Positions 57,001-64,000 of a DNA stretch of 64,000 bases are shown here, one piece after another. Below the pieces are notes generated by a model. The model saw only the letters and a program-made list of their open reading frames with translations, was not told the origin of the DNA and ran no database searches. Source of the stretch: Apodemus sylvaticus. Its lineage: Eukaryota; Chordata; Mammalia; Rodentia; Muridae. Position 1 is the first letter of the stretch. Each line of letters begins with the position of its first letter. The stretch covers positions 170,112,107-170,176,106 of the forward strand of contig NC_067472.1 of assembly GCF_947179515.1 (NCBI RefSeq), given 5' to 3'. The translations under genes and the position numbers were made by a program.

Positions 57001-59088
57001 CCCTTGATGACTAGGGGTTCATGATTTTGTAGTAAAGTGAGTATGACATTGAGGTTTGACTTGGGAGGAATGGGGAACAGGTGTGGGCGCGGGGTGGAGA
57101 GGGAAATCAGGACTCACGACAAGTTTTGTGGTCACAGGCTGAAAGAGAAGAGAGCGGATATGAGTGACGTGCAGACATGCAGGCTTGAGAATTTCATTGG
57201 GAAGGGAGCAAGGGAGAGAAGGGGAAATCTGGGGAAGGAGAGGACGGAATGTTGGCAAGATGGGGTGCTGGGGGTCACAGAGGTGCTATCGGGAGGGAAG
57301 GAACTGGGAGGGGGGCGGCACCTTTGATTTCATAGTCCCTTAATGCTCGCTTTAGTTCCTTGATGGCATGCTCCCTGAAGCTCACCAGCTCTTCCAGCAG
57401 AGGAACATCTGAGGAGGGAAGGGATGCTCGTCGGTGCAGGTCCTCATCAAACCTCGGACCACTCACAGAACTGTCGAACAGCTACAGAGATGGCTCAGTG
57501 GTTAAGAGTAGGCGCTGCGCTTGCAAAGAACGGAGGTTCAGTTTCCAGCACCTACACGGTGGCTCACAAACACCTATAACTCCAGTTCTGGGAGGAGCTG
57601 CTGCCCTCTTCTGTCCCCCACAGGTACTGCATGCACAAACGGCATGCAGGAAAAACCATTCATACATACATAACATTTTAAGAAGTGCTCCAGCCGGGCG
57701 TTGGTGACACACGCCTGTAATCCCAGCACTCTGGGAGGCAGAGGCAGGCGGATTTCTGAGTTCGAGGCCAGCCTGGTCTACAGAGTGAGTTTCAGGACAG
57801 TCAGGGCTACACAAAGAAACCCTGTCTCAAAAAACCAAAAAAAAAAAGTGCTCCAGATTTTAGAGGTTTTCATTTCAGTTCTTTGCAAAAACAACCCGTT
57901 GAGTGTCCAGAAAGAATCTGAATTCTGGAAGGCTCCCAAGCGTTTGAGACTTAAATATGTGTTTGGACTTGTTTGTGCTTGAGTAACGACTGGCTCCCAT
58001 GAATCCTGGCGCCTAGAAACAGCTGCTTATCTGCTTCTCCAGAGCTTCGAGGCTTGCTTTGAACTTTAATTAGGGAGGGATTCAAAGTCATGGTCCTGTT
58101 GCCTCAGCTTCCTGAGTTACTAGGGTGACAGGCCACGGGTTCACTCACTGGGGGACCGCTTTTACAAATGTCAGATTAATTAAAAGAAAAAAAAAAAAAG
58201 ACAGCTGTGAAGAGACAGAATGAGAAGCTTGGTCTGACCTTAGATGGGGCCATGTTTATTCACTACGAAGGGGTAGATGGCCAGAATACCTACAGAGGAA
58301 GATGGGACGCTATCTCTTATACCATTGAAATGACTTCTGCAGTCTGCAAAGGAAGCTGGGAAATGTAGTCTTTCAGCTAGACACTGCCTAAAACATCTCA
58401 TTTATAAAAATCGCAGTGTTTGAGAAAAACAGAAGTGTGTGGCAGACCACACCTTGTGATGGGCATCACAGAGATGGGCGTGTCCACGTACATCTTCAAC
58501 TCTGTGTGGCTTTGGACAGATCACCTGGCTTCTCTGAGCCTCATTTTTCTCCCTCTCAACCTTTTCTCAAAAGTCTGCCTGCTAAACGTCACAGCAAAAG
58601 ACACCCGCCTTTGTCAGCGACCCAGGGGAGAAGCAGGGGGGGGGGGGCGGGGGGGCGGGGAAGGGAAGGCAGGCGAGGAGGTGGCTGAAGGGTCTCCCAC
58701 CTGTCTTAGAGTTAGCCTTTATATACTGGCTTTGATTCTTGAAGGATGTCACCACTTTTGCCAGTTGATCGACAACTGCAGACCAGAAGGGAGGCCGTGT
58801 CAGGTCAGAAGGCCCACAGCCACCCCGGCCTCTCCCCCACGCACCCAAGCACACACCCACTTTCCCCACGAACGCATTCATTGCATAGTCCCTGAAGAAG
58901 GGCCCCTCCATGCCCAGCAGCAGGGCCTGCGCGCGCGCCTGCAGCCCTTCCAGGTGAAACCGCTTGGTGACCGTGGCCTCACGCAGCTGCCTGAGCGCCT
59001 GGAGCACCGACTGGTCGCACTGCAGGCAGCCCCATCCCCCGGGGCCGCCCAGGCCACACAAAAGCACCAGGGTCAAGGCCAAAGGCAT
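45064..59088 (-). CDS. Izumo2: Izumo2, Izumo sperm-egg fusion protein family member 2
   Basis: Seven minus-strand exons, 58857-59088, 58701-58775, 57322-57408, 57118-57138, 53746-53826, 49707-49830 and 45064-45106, join without a break to 220 residues; human IZUMO2 is about 221. The protein has a signal peptide (1 to about 20, LALTLVLLCGLGG), an Izumo domain opening with CLQC (21-24), the motif GMEGPFFRDYA, a sequon NQS (91-93), helical segment PLLEELVSFREHAIKEL, then a cysteine hinge (ACDHKTC, LDCWYCKK, PKC, KYC), a transmembrane helix (about 185-207) and a short basic tail TYRQNRKLLLK. No Ig domain is present, unlike IZUMO1. IZUMO2 is a testis/sperm membrane protein of unproven function; a role in fertilisation is inferred from the family. 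It is convergent with Zfp473. Confidence 0.95.
45397..45429. repeat. (CA)n microsatellite
   Basis: About 16 CA units in the Izumo2 last intron. Confidence 0.95.
46015..46215 (+). mobile_element. B4-like SINE, diverged
   Basis: The block TGACATGGTGGCACAAGTGC, then GGAGTTTCAGGTCATTCGCA and GTGAGACCCTGACCCC. Confidence 0.5.
46295..46445 (-). mobile_element. B1 SINE, antisense
   Basis: A TTTTTTGTTTTGG tail, then GAGACAGGGTTTCTCTGTGT to GCGCCACCACTGCCTGGC. Confidence 0.92.
47147..47360 (+). mobile_element. B1 SINE with (AAAAT)n tail
   Basis: A B1 body (CGCCGCACGCCTGTAATCCC to ACAGAGAAACCCTGTCTCGA) is followed by about eleven AAAAT units. Confidence 0.9.
48252..48301. repeat. (GGAGGC)n hexanucleotide repeat
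   Basis: About seven GGCGGA units that appear to grow out of the GGAGGCAGAGGC part of a B1-like element. Confidence 0.85.
48959..49155 (+). mobile_element. (CA)n followed by B1 SINE
   Basis: A CA run (48959-48991) precedes a diverged B1 (GTGACACACGCCTTGATCCC to GTGAAACCCTGCCTCAAA). Confidence 0.8.
49707..49830 (-). CDS. Izumo2: Izumo2 exon 6 (transmembrane segment)
   Basis: This 124-bp exon encodes DGQYRMTLKFQADNQLRN and then the hydrophobic run MVLVGDLVTVGLAILTFLVI. An Asp lies near the outer end of the membrane helix. The acceptor is CTGTCCAG and the donor GTGAGT. Confidence 0.93.
51145..51330 (-). mobile_element. B2 SINE, antisense
   Basis: The element runs from AAGATCTATTTATTTATTAT to CTGAGCCATCTCTCCAGCCC. 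Confidence 0.92.
51493..51712. repeat. 28-bp minisatellite, about 8 copies, Izumo2 intron
   Basis: The unit has the core ACATCTGGATGCAGAGTGCG followed by CCCTGCAC. It lies inside an old rodent repeat whose flanks are visible (GATGGTCTGGATGAAAATGG before, CTTCTCCAGCACCACGTCTG after). Confidence 0.93.
52115..52537. repeat. 20-bp minisatellite, about 21 copies, Izumo2 intron
   Basis: The unit is ACTGTGCTCCCTTCCTCCCC with scattered single changes. Because 20 is not a multiple of 3, the array reads open in several frames on both strands, which produces false ORFs. Confidence 0.95.
53746..53826 (-). CDS. Izumo2: Izumo2 exon 5 (cysteine-rich hinge)
   Basis: This 81-bp exon encodes SFKEEALDCWYCKKTIPKCI and then KEKYCF. 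It has four cysteines in C-x2-C-x6-C-x5-C order. The acceptor is CTGTCCAG, the donor GTAAGC, and the phase 1-1. Confidence 0.93.
54049..54078. repeat. (GT)n microsatellite
   Basis: About 14 GT units directly before the 54.1 kb minisatellite. Confidence 0.95.
54108..54915 (-). repeat. 53-54-bp minisatellite, about 15 copies, derived from a tRNA-like SINE head
   Basis: On the minus strand each unit reads GGCTGGGGGCGTGGCTCAGT then GGTAGAGCCTCTACC and AGAATCCCCCAGTGAG. TGGCTCAGTGG fits the Pol III A box of ID/B4 SINEs; the B-box position is degenerate (ACCTAGAATCC). Units differ by a few bases and by CCC/CCCC length. The array lies in the Izumo2 intron between exons 4 and 5. Confidence 0.9.
55100..55307 (-). 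mobile_element. B1 SINE, antisense, with TTGTTTT-rich tail
   Basis: GTTTTTTGAGACAGTGTTTC to GCGCCACCACCACCCGGCTT. Confidence 0.92.
55688..55835 (+). mobile_element. B3/B2 SINE, diverged
   Basis: GAGCCAGCGAGATGGCACAG, GACCTGAGTTCAATCCCAGC, then a CACACACA end and AATAAAATAAAAT. Confidence 0.8.
55879..56036 (+). mobile_element. B1 SINE
   Basis: AGCAAGCTGGGTGGTGGTGG to AAACCCTATCTCAAACAAAC. Confidence 0.9.
56640..56985. repeat. Long degenerate (CACACATG)n alternating purine/pyrimidine tract
   Basis: About 345 bp of mixed CACA, CATG, TGCA and TACA steps with almost unbroken purine/pyrimidine alternation. It reads open on both strands as Cys/His/Thr/Met-rich nonsense. Confidence 0.9.
57118..57138 (-). 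CDS. Izumo2: Izumo2 exon 4, 21-bp microexon
   Basis: These 21 bases lie between CTCTTTCAG and GTGAGT. They encode CDHKTC after the split Ala, matching the human segment that carries two hinge cysteines (AC-x4-C). Both splice sites are strong, which makes up for the tiny size. The phase is 1-1. Confidence 0.88.
57322..57408 (-). CDS. Izumo2: Izumo2 exon 3
   Basis: This 87-bp exon encodes DVPLLEELVSFREHAIKEL and then KRALRDYEIK, a helix of the Izumo bundle. The acceptor is CCTCCTCAG, the donor GTGCCG (weak after +2), and the phase 1-1. Confidence 0.92.
57480..57675 (+). mobile_element. B3/B2 SINE, diverged
   Basis: GCTACAGAGATGGCTCAGTG, CAGTTTCCAGCACCTACACG, then CCCTCTTCTGTCCCCCACAG. Confidence 0.8.
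57693..57845 (+). mobile_element. B1 SINE with target-site duplication
   Basis: GCCGGGCGTTGGTGACACAC to CCCTGTCTCAAAAAACC. AAGTGCTCCA flanks both ends (57683-57692, 57846-57855). Confidence 0.95.
58351..58369 (-). promoter_or_regulatory. ZNF143/THAP11-like site
   Basis: On the minus strand the bases read ACTACATTTCCCAGCTTCC, with a perfect ACTACA-TTCCCAG core. The site lies in the first third of the interval between Izumo2 exons 2 and 3 (58701 down to 57408), so it is intronic. Confidence 0.35.
58701..58775 (-). CDS. Izumo2: Izumo2 exon 2
   Basis: This 75-bp exon encodes VDQLAKVVTSFKNQSQYI and then KANSKT. It contains the likely N-glycosylation sequon at residue 91. The acceptor is GGTCTGCAG, the donor GTGGGA, and the phase 1-1. 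Confidence 0.9.
58857..59088 (-). CDS. Izumo2: Izumo2 exon 1 (signal peptide, first half of Izumo domain)
   Basis: The start ATG is at 59088-59086. The exon encodes 77 residues plus one base. The leader is followed by CLQCD and by LLLGMEGPFFRDYAMNAFVG. I place the donor at GGTGTG (58856), because this keeps the frame with exon 2 and aligns with the human protein. The nearby GTGGGT three to four bases upstream would break the frame. Confidence 0.9.
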
Positions 59089-59100
59089 GGTGGGGGCTTT

Positions 59101-59160
59101 GTGACATCACAGGGGAGGCCCCAGAACGCTCCAGAGTATAACAGGAGCTCTGGAATCCAG
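59101..59160 (-). promoter_or_regulatory. Izumo2: Izumo2 proximal promoter/5' UTR with CRE-like site
   Basis: The bases just upstream of the ATG contain TGATGTCA (plus-strand TGACATCA at 59102-59109), one base off the CRE. A TATA-like TTATAC lies near 59139. CpG content is low. CRE-like sites are common in haploid germ-cell promoters bound by CREM; here that is inference only. Confidence 0.4.
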
Positions 59161-59323
59161 TCCTTTAACATTTATAGAGCACCTGCTGGGAGCCTTGCTC
59201 TTTTCTGAAGGGAAACAGAGGAGGAGTGGAGCTGTGGGGGTGGGGTGGACTGATAGGAGAAGGAGGAGGGGAAACTGTAGTCTGGATGCAATATGTGAGA
59301 GAATTTTTTAAAAAAGCAACAGG

Positions 59324-59460
59324 TAGCCGGGTGGTGGTGGCGCACGCCTGTAATCCCAGCACTCTGGGAGGCAGAGACAGGCGGATTTCTGAGTTCGAGG
59401 CCAGCCTGGTCTACAGAGTGAGTTCCAGGACAGCCAGGGCTACACAGAGAAACCCTGTCT

Positions 59461-59503
<43 letters not shown>

Positions 59504-59546
59504 AACCAAAAGCCAAAAAAAAAAAAAAAAAAAAAAAAAAAAAGCA
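59324..59546 (+). mobile_element. B1 SINE with very long A tail
   Basis: A B1 close to consensus is followed by about 80 bases of A broken once by CAACCAAAAGCC. AAAAGCAACAGGT flanks it on both sides (left end 59323, right end 59560). Confidence 0.93.
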
Positions 59547-59699
59547 AAAAAGCAACAGGTGTTCTTGCCTAGGGATCTGAATTTGGTTCCCAGTATCACA
59601 AGGCAGCTCTAGTTGCAGGGGCTCTGACGCCCTCTTCTGGTCCTTCTGGGCACTACACCCATGTGCACTTACACATCATTTAAAAAAAAATTTTTTTTT

Positions 59700-59860
59700 T
59701 GGGGGGGGGCGTCCCTTTTGAGACAGGGTTTCTCTGTGTAGCCCTGACTGTCCTGGAACTAGGTTTGTAGACTAGGCTGGCCTTGAACTCAGAGATCTGC
59801 CTAGCTCTGCCTTCCAAGTACTGGGATTTAAGGCATGTATCACCACTGCCCAGCCTTAAA
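59700..59860 (-). mobile_element. B1 SINE, antisense
   Basis: A T/G-rich tail, then GAGACAGGGTTTCTCTGTGT to TATCACCACTGCCCAGCC. Confidence 0.88.
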
Positions 59861-60180
59861 AATAAATTTTTAAAAAGTAGACTTAGATTCTGTGTTGTAG
59901 AACTTGGTGTGTTTGGGACACCTGGAATATGTGAATCTGCTTCAAGTGAGAATGTTACAAGCTAAGAATATGGACCACAAGCTTTTATGACAGTGTGGTG
60001 ACATACTGACACACAGAAGAGCTGACTCACAGGAAACAAAGTAGAGCTATGACAATCCCTCTGCTGGCTACTCTATAAACCTAATGACTGCAATAGCAAT
60101 GTCCTGAACATGATATATTTAAATAATTCTGAGAACTGATGTTACATTTTTGAGTTTTTAAAACTAATTTTCATTTACAC

Positions 60181-60327
60181 CTCTCTCTCTCCTCTCCTCT
60201 CCTCTCCTCTCCTCTCCTCTCCTCTCCTCTCCTCTCCTCTCCTCTCCTCTCTCTCCTCTCCTCTCCCCTCTCCTCTCCTCTCCTCTCCTCTCCTCTCCTC
60301 TCCTCTCCTCTCCTCTCCTCTCCTCTT
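60181..60327. repeat. (TCTCC)n polypyrimidine tract
   Basis: About 28 CTCTC/TCTCC pentamers form an unbroken 147-bp pyrimidine strand, joined to the tail of an antisense B1 (60330-60460). Confidence 0.95.
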
Positions 60328-60803
60328 TTAAGACACTGTTTCTCCTTGTAGTTCTGGCTGTCCTGATACTCTGTAGACCAGGATGGCCTCAAACTTAGAA
60401 CTCAGAGATCTGGCTGCCTCTGCCTCCTGAATGCTCCGATCAAAGGCATGTACCACACGCTTTTGTTAGTTTATGTGCACCACCTGCCTGCAGTGGCCTC
60501 CAAAGAGGTCAGAAGAGGGCACCATATCTCCTGGAGTTGGAGTGGCTGTGAGCCTTGCAGTGTGAGAACCAAAGTGAGACCTTCAGTGCAAAAGCAGTGA
60601 ATGCTCCTATCTGCGGAGCCCTCTTTGCAGCCCGCAACCCCATCCTGCTTCCTGAGGGCAGGGCTTACAGGGCTGGGTCTCCACATGTCCTGTAGCATCC
60701 TAGCCTGGCGTCAAGCACTCTATTGACTAAGGTGCACCCTCGCCTCCAGACCCTGAGGGATTTTCCTCCCATTTTTTATTTTGTTTTAAGACATTGATTT
60801 GTG

Positions 60804-61735
60804 TTGGGAGAATCTATTTTGTACACTCTGTGAAGGTGTTTCTCTGTCCGTCTAATGCATTCTACAATTGGTTTAATAAAGCTTTTGCAGCAAAGCAGGG
60901 AGGATAGGCGGGACTTCCTGGCAGAGACAGAACTCTTGGAAAGAGTATGGAGGAAGCAGGGAGGAGAGATTTGCCAGCCAGACGTGAAGTGTAGCCTTCA
61001 GCGGCTACAATCGAACCGAGTACCTAGGAAGGAAGCTGGGGATAACTAGGAAGGCAGCGAGAAAGAGACGGAGACCAGGACAACGCAATTGCTGTTCGAG
61101 GCCCAATTTTAATGGGTGGCTGAGAATTTAAGGTTTGGGGGCGAGACCCTTCTCCCCAAGGTTCAGGCGACTGCTCAGGGGTCAGCTCCACTGCTCCACA
61201 ATGCTCGGCGGGGAGCCTGCTTAGTTCTGGAAGAACAATGGGCCTCACCTTGGTCCCAGCGCTCCGCCCCAGACGGGAGAGGCTTGTGGCTAACTGAGGT
61301 CTGGAAATCCCCGCTCAGAGGACTGGGGGGTGGGGGGGGAGGGCACAGTGAAGAAGCAGGTGCAGAACTGGAGCTGTGACTGACTGCCACATCGCGGGTT
61401 TGCTTAGATGGTTAGGTTTCCGCAGTGAGCAAGTTGAGAGGCTGCCAAGCTGAGGCCTAAAGCGTTCATAAAGACATAAAAGGTCTCTGTGACATTATTT
61501 GGGGGCTGGTGAGCCAAGAAAGTCACGTCATAAATTTGTGTTGTGGATTGCCCTGGTGCTGTTTGTGTTTTGATGCTAATTCTGCTTTCCCAAGAGCAGC
61601 TGTCTGGGATGAGTGAATCACGTACTCAGGTGACGTCATGTGAACCTTCTCCCATTTTGTAAAAGAAAGGCTAGAACTGGTGACTGGGCAGTGGAAGGAA
61701 GGTGGAGCTGAAAAGTTTTAGGGAGAGCAAGAAGA

Positions 61736-61774
<39 letters not shown>

Positions 61775-62030
61775 AGAAGAAGAAGAAGAAGAAGAAGAAG
61801 AAAAAGAAGAAGAAGAAGAAGAAGAAGAAGAAGAAGAAGAAGAAGAGGAGGCCCGGAGAAACCACGTTACAAGGGGTCTGTCTCATAGCTGGGGAAGATG
61901 GTAGTGTAGAGGGGGATCTGACCAATCTAGGTGCGCAGCTTGTATTCATACTAATTGAGTTGTGTTTTCCTTGCACAGGCTTATTTGGGTTGGAGATTTA
62001 GCGCAACAATTTGTTTTAAGAAAGTTTTAA
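60804..62030 (+). mobile_element. LTR-like unassigned repeat with simple-repeat interior
   Basis: It starts TGTTGGGAGAATCTATTTTG, has AATAAAGCTTTTGCAGC near 60883, and appears to end near CTTATTTGGGTTGGAGATTT (61981-62000). The interior has a purine run (GA)n then (GAA)n at 61738-61850. I see no coding capacity and do not assign a family. Confidence 0.4.
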
Positions 62031-62111
62031 GTTTGAGGCCAACCTGGATTTCTAAGTGAGTTCCAGGACAGCTGGAAAACTACACAGAGAAACCATGTCA
62101 TAAAAAGAAAG

Positions 62112-62164
<53 letters not shown>

Positions 62165-62189
62165 TACAAGTACTTTTCACAATATTTAT

Positions 62190-62375
62190 TATTATTATTT
62201 ATTTATTTTGTTTTTTTTTTGAATTTGGTTTTTTTTCAAGACAGGGCTTCTCTGTATAGCCCTGGCTGTCCTGGAACTCACTCTGTAGACCAGGCTGGCC
62301 TCGAACTCACAGAGATCCACCTGCTTCTGCTTCCTGAGTGCTATGATTTAAGGTGTGCACTACCATACCCAGCTG
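62190..62375 (-). mobile_element. B1 SINE, antisense
   Basis: A TTATT tail, then AAGACAGGGCTTCTCTGTAT to CACTACCATACCCAGCTG. A (GA)n run lies at 62116-62160 just before it. Confidence 0.9.
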
Positions 62376-62379
62376 TAAA

Positions 62380-62585
62380 ATTTTTATTTATTTTTATGTG
62401 TGTAAGTGCTCAGTTGTATGTATGCTTGTGTGCCACATGCATGCAATGGCCACGGATGCCAGTAGGGGGCATCAGATACCCAGACCTGGAGTTACAGTTG
62501 ATTTTGAATTGCCACGGGGATGCTGGGAATTAAACCTGGATCCTCTGCCAAGAGCGGTCCATGCAGGCAAGCCATCTCCCTAGGA
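62380..62585 (-). mobile_element. B3 SINE, antisense
   Basis: The TTATTTTTATGTGTGTAAGT tail end is followed by CCACGGGGATGCTGGGAATT and AGCCATCTCCCTAG. Confidence 0.7.
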
Positions 62586-62624
62586 ACTACTTTATTTTTC
62601 TTTAAAAGTTAAACACTTACAGAG

Positions 62625-62797
62625 CCGGGCGGTGGTGGCGCACACCTGTAATCCCAGCACTCTGGGAGGCAGAGGCAGGCAGATTTCTGAGTTCGAGGCC
62701 AGCCTGGTCTACACAGTGAGTTCCAGGACAACCAGGGCTATACAAAGAAACCCTGTCTCAAAAAAACCAAATCCAAAAAAAAAAAAAAAAGAAAAAA
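62625..62797 (+). mobile_element. B1 SINE
   Basis: GAGCCGGGCGGTGGTGGCGC to AAACCCTGTCTCAAAAAAAC. It is close to consensus. Confidence 0.95.
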
Positions 62798-62799
62798 GT

Positions 62800-63650
62800 T
62801 ACATTTACCTGTCTTTGAGTTGGGAGGTATGCCTGTGGAAGTCAGAGGGCAAATCTGGGAAGTCAGTCCCCTCCTTCCACCTGGGTCCTGGGATCAAGCT
62901 CAGCTCCTGAGTCTTGGTGGCCAGAGCCTTCGCCCACTGAACCATCTTGTCCAAACCCCGTTCACTTGAAATGGGTTTCACCCTGCAGCCCCGACTTGCC
63001 CGGAACCCTGGAACTCACTGCATAGCTCAAGCTGGCATGAGACACACAGCAACCCTCTTGCCTCCGCAACCAAGGGCTGAGCGGACAGACATTCTCTGCA
63101 CCAGGCTTGTTTTCTTTTCCTAATGTTAGGAGACACTTTCCTGAGTCTAGACATCTTGGAAACAACTTCCATCTTGATGGCAGACTCAAAACTGAGTTCA
63201 TGTTCTCAGTGCCTGGAACCCAGCTCCTCTCCTGCTTCTTCAGGTGTTTCACGTTTGTCTGCTAACCACTAAGGGATGTAAAGAACGAAGATGCTCTTAT
63301 CCCGTTATCTAAACCAAGGCACACAAGGCACACATGTGCTGCCCGTCTTGATGTAACTGACTGCATGTGACTCGCCCACGCCTTTGTTCCCTTATCCGTC
63401 TAACATTCCACATCAGAGTCCAGGAGGGGACCTGACTGCAAAAGCTGAATAGAGGACCCCGAAACCAGGTGACCTGGATAAACCCAATCCCCTTGTGTCA
63501 AAATATGATTGATTGGTCAGTGCAACAGACCACCCTGATCCCTGTCTCTTTGTGTTCCCATCCTATACAATTGTTATACAGTCTCCCTTGGGGATGCGGT
63601 TCAGATCCCAAACTGGTTGCCTCCTAGAGTGCTCAGAAAATAAAGCTTTA
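62800..63650. other. Upstream flank of Izumo2, no gene seen
   Basis: Mixed single-copy and LTR-like sequence. AATAAAGCTTTATTATTC at about 63640 resembles the poly(A) region of an LTR. I cannot support a gene. Confidence 0.35.
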
Positions 63651-63654
63651 TTAT

Positions 63655-63790
63655 TCTTTTTTCGAGACAGGGTTTCTCTGTGTGGCCCTGGCTGTCCTGG
63701 AACTCACTCTGTAGACCAGGCTGGCCTCGAACTCAGAAATCCGCCTTCCTCTGCCTCCCAAGAGCTGGGATTACAGGGGTGCGCCACAAA
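63655..63790 (-). mobile_element. B1 SINE, antisense
   Basis: TTTTTCGAGACAGGGTTTCT to GGATTACAGGGGTGCGCCAC. AAAGCTTTA-like bases on both sides may be its target-site duplication. Confidence 0.92.
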
Positions 63791-64000
63791 AGCTTTAATT
63801 TTTAAACTTCCATTTCGGAAGTGAGTTTTTGTAGGGGTAGAGAGTATGCTGAGATCCTCTTCTCCAATTGGTTTTTGATCTGTCAGTAAAGAAGCCATAG
63901 GCCAATTTCTGGACAGAAGGATTTAGTGGGACTTCTGGGCCCTTGGAGGCAAGTGGAGAGACACAAGGGAGGAGGGACAGAGTTCGTCGTGCTAATGAGG

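Noticed and set aside
60171..60392. Open frame with (RGEER)n repeats
   Set aside because: Translation of a pentanucleotide simple repeat joined to an antisense B1.

Overview
The window is mammalian nuclear DNA from a murine rodent, most likely Mus musculus. The evidence is the dense set of B1, B2, B3 and B4 SINEs in their mouse forms, hAT-type rodent repeats, a mouse-type L1 tail, many CA/TG microsatellites, and split genes with GT/AG introns. Gene content and order (Vrk3, Zfp473, Izumo2) match the human block VRK3-ZNF473-IZUMO2 at 19q13.33, so mouse chromosome 7 is the likely location. That placement comes from remembered synteny, not a search.

Layout. 1-16.9 kb: the 5' part of Vrk3 on the minus strand, seven coding exons from the initiator Met at 10119 to the middle of the kinase fold at 541; the remaining exons lie left of base 1. 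16.5-17.5 kb: a CpG-rich stretch with CCAAT boxes, a full CRE and a ZNF143-like site, placed between the divergent Vrk3 and Zfp473 genes and probably their shared promoter. 17.5-30.6 kb: Zfp473 on the plus strand, with a three-codon start exon, a KRAB-A exon, a linker exon and one large zinc-finger exon. I join these into a 937-residue protein. 30.6-45 kb: repeat-rich intergenic DNA between the convergent Zfp473 and Izumo2 genes, with a 5'-inverted L1, nested SINEs and a possible orphan promoter near 43.9 kb. 45.0-59.1 kb: Izumo2 on the minus strand, seven coding exons that join in frame to a 220-residue type I membrane protein. Its introns hold several minisatellites, including an array of about 15 copies derived from a tRNA-like SINE head. 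59.1-64 kb: SINEs, simple repeats and an LTR-like repeat upstream of Izumo2, with no gene that I can support.

The three genes are not a functional pathway. Vrk3 encodes a nuclear pseudokinase scaffold. Zfp473 (ZFP100) is the U7 snRNP-linked factor for histone pre-mRNA 3' processing. Izumo2 is a testis-type Izumo-family membrane protein. All exon joins were checked by hand for splice consensus and reading phase. I found no sign of a new enzymatic or defence system. The notable features are local: a frameshifted remnant of a last zinc finger and a fourfold 48-bp coding repeat in Zfp473, a 21-bp microexon in Izumo2, an orphan cluster of ZNF143/NRF1-like sites, and minisatellites grown out of old transposable elements.
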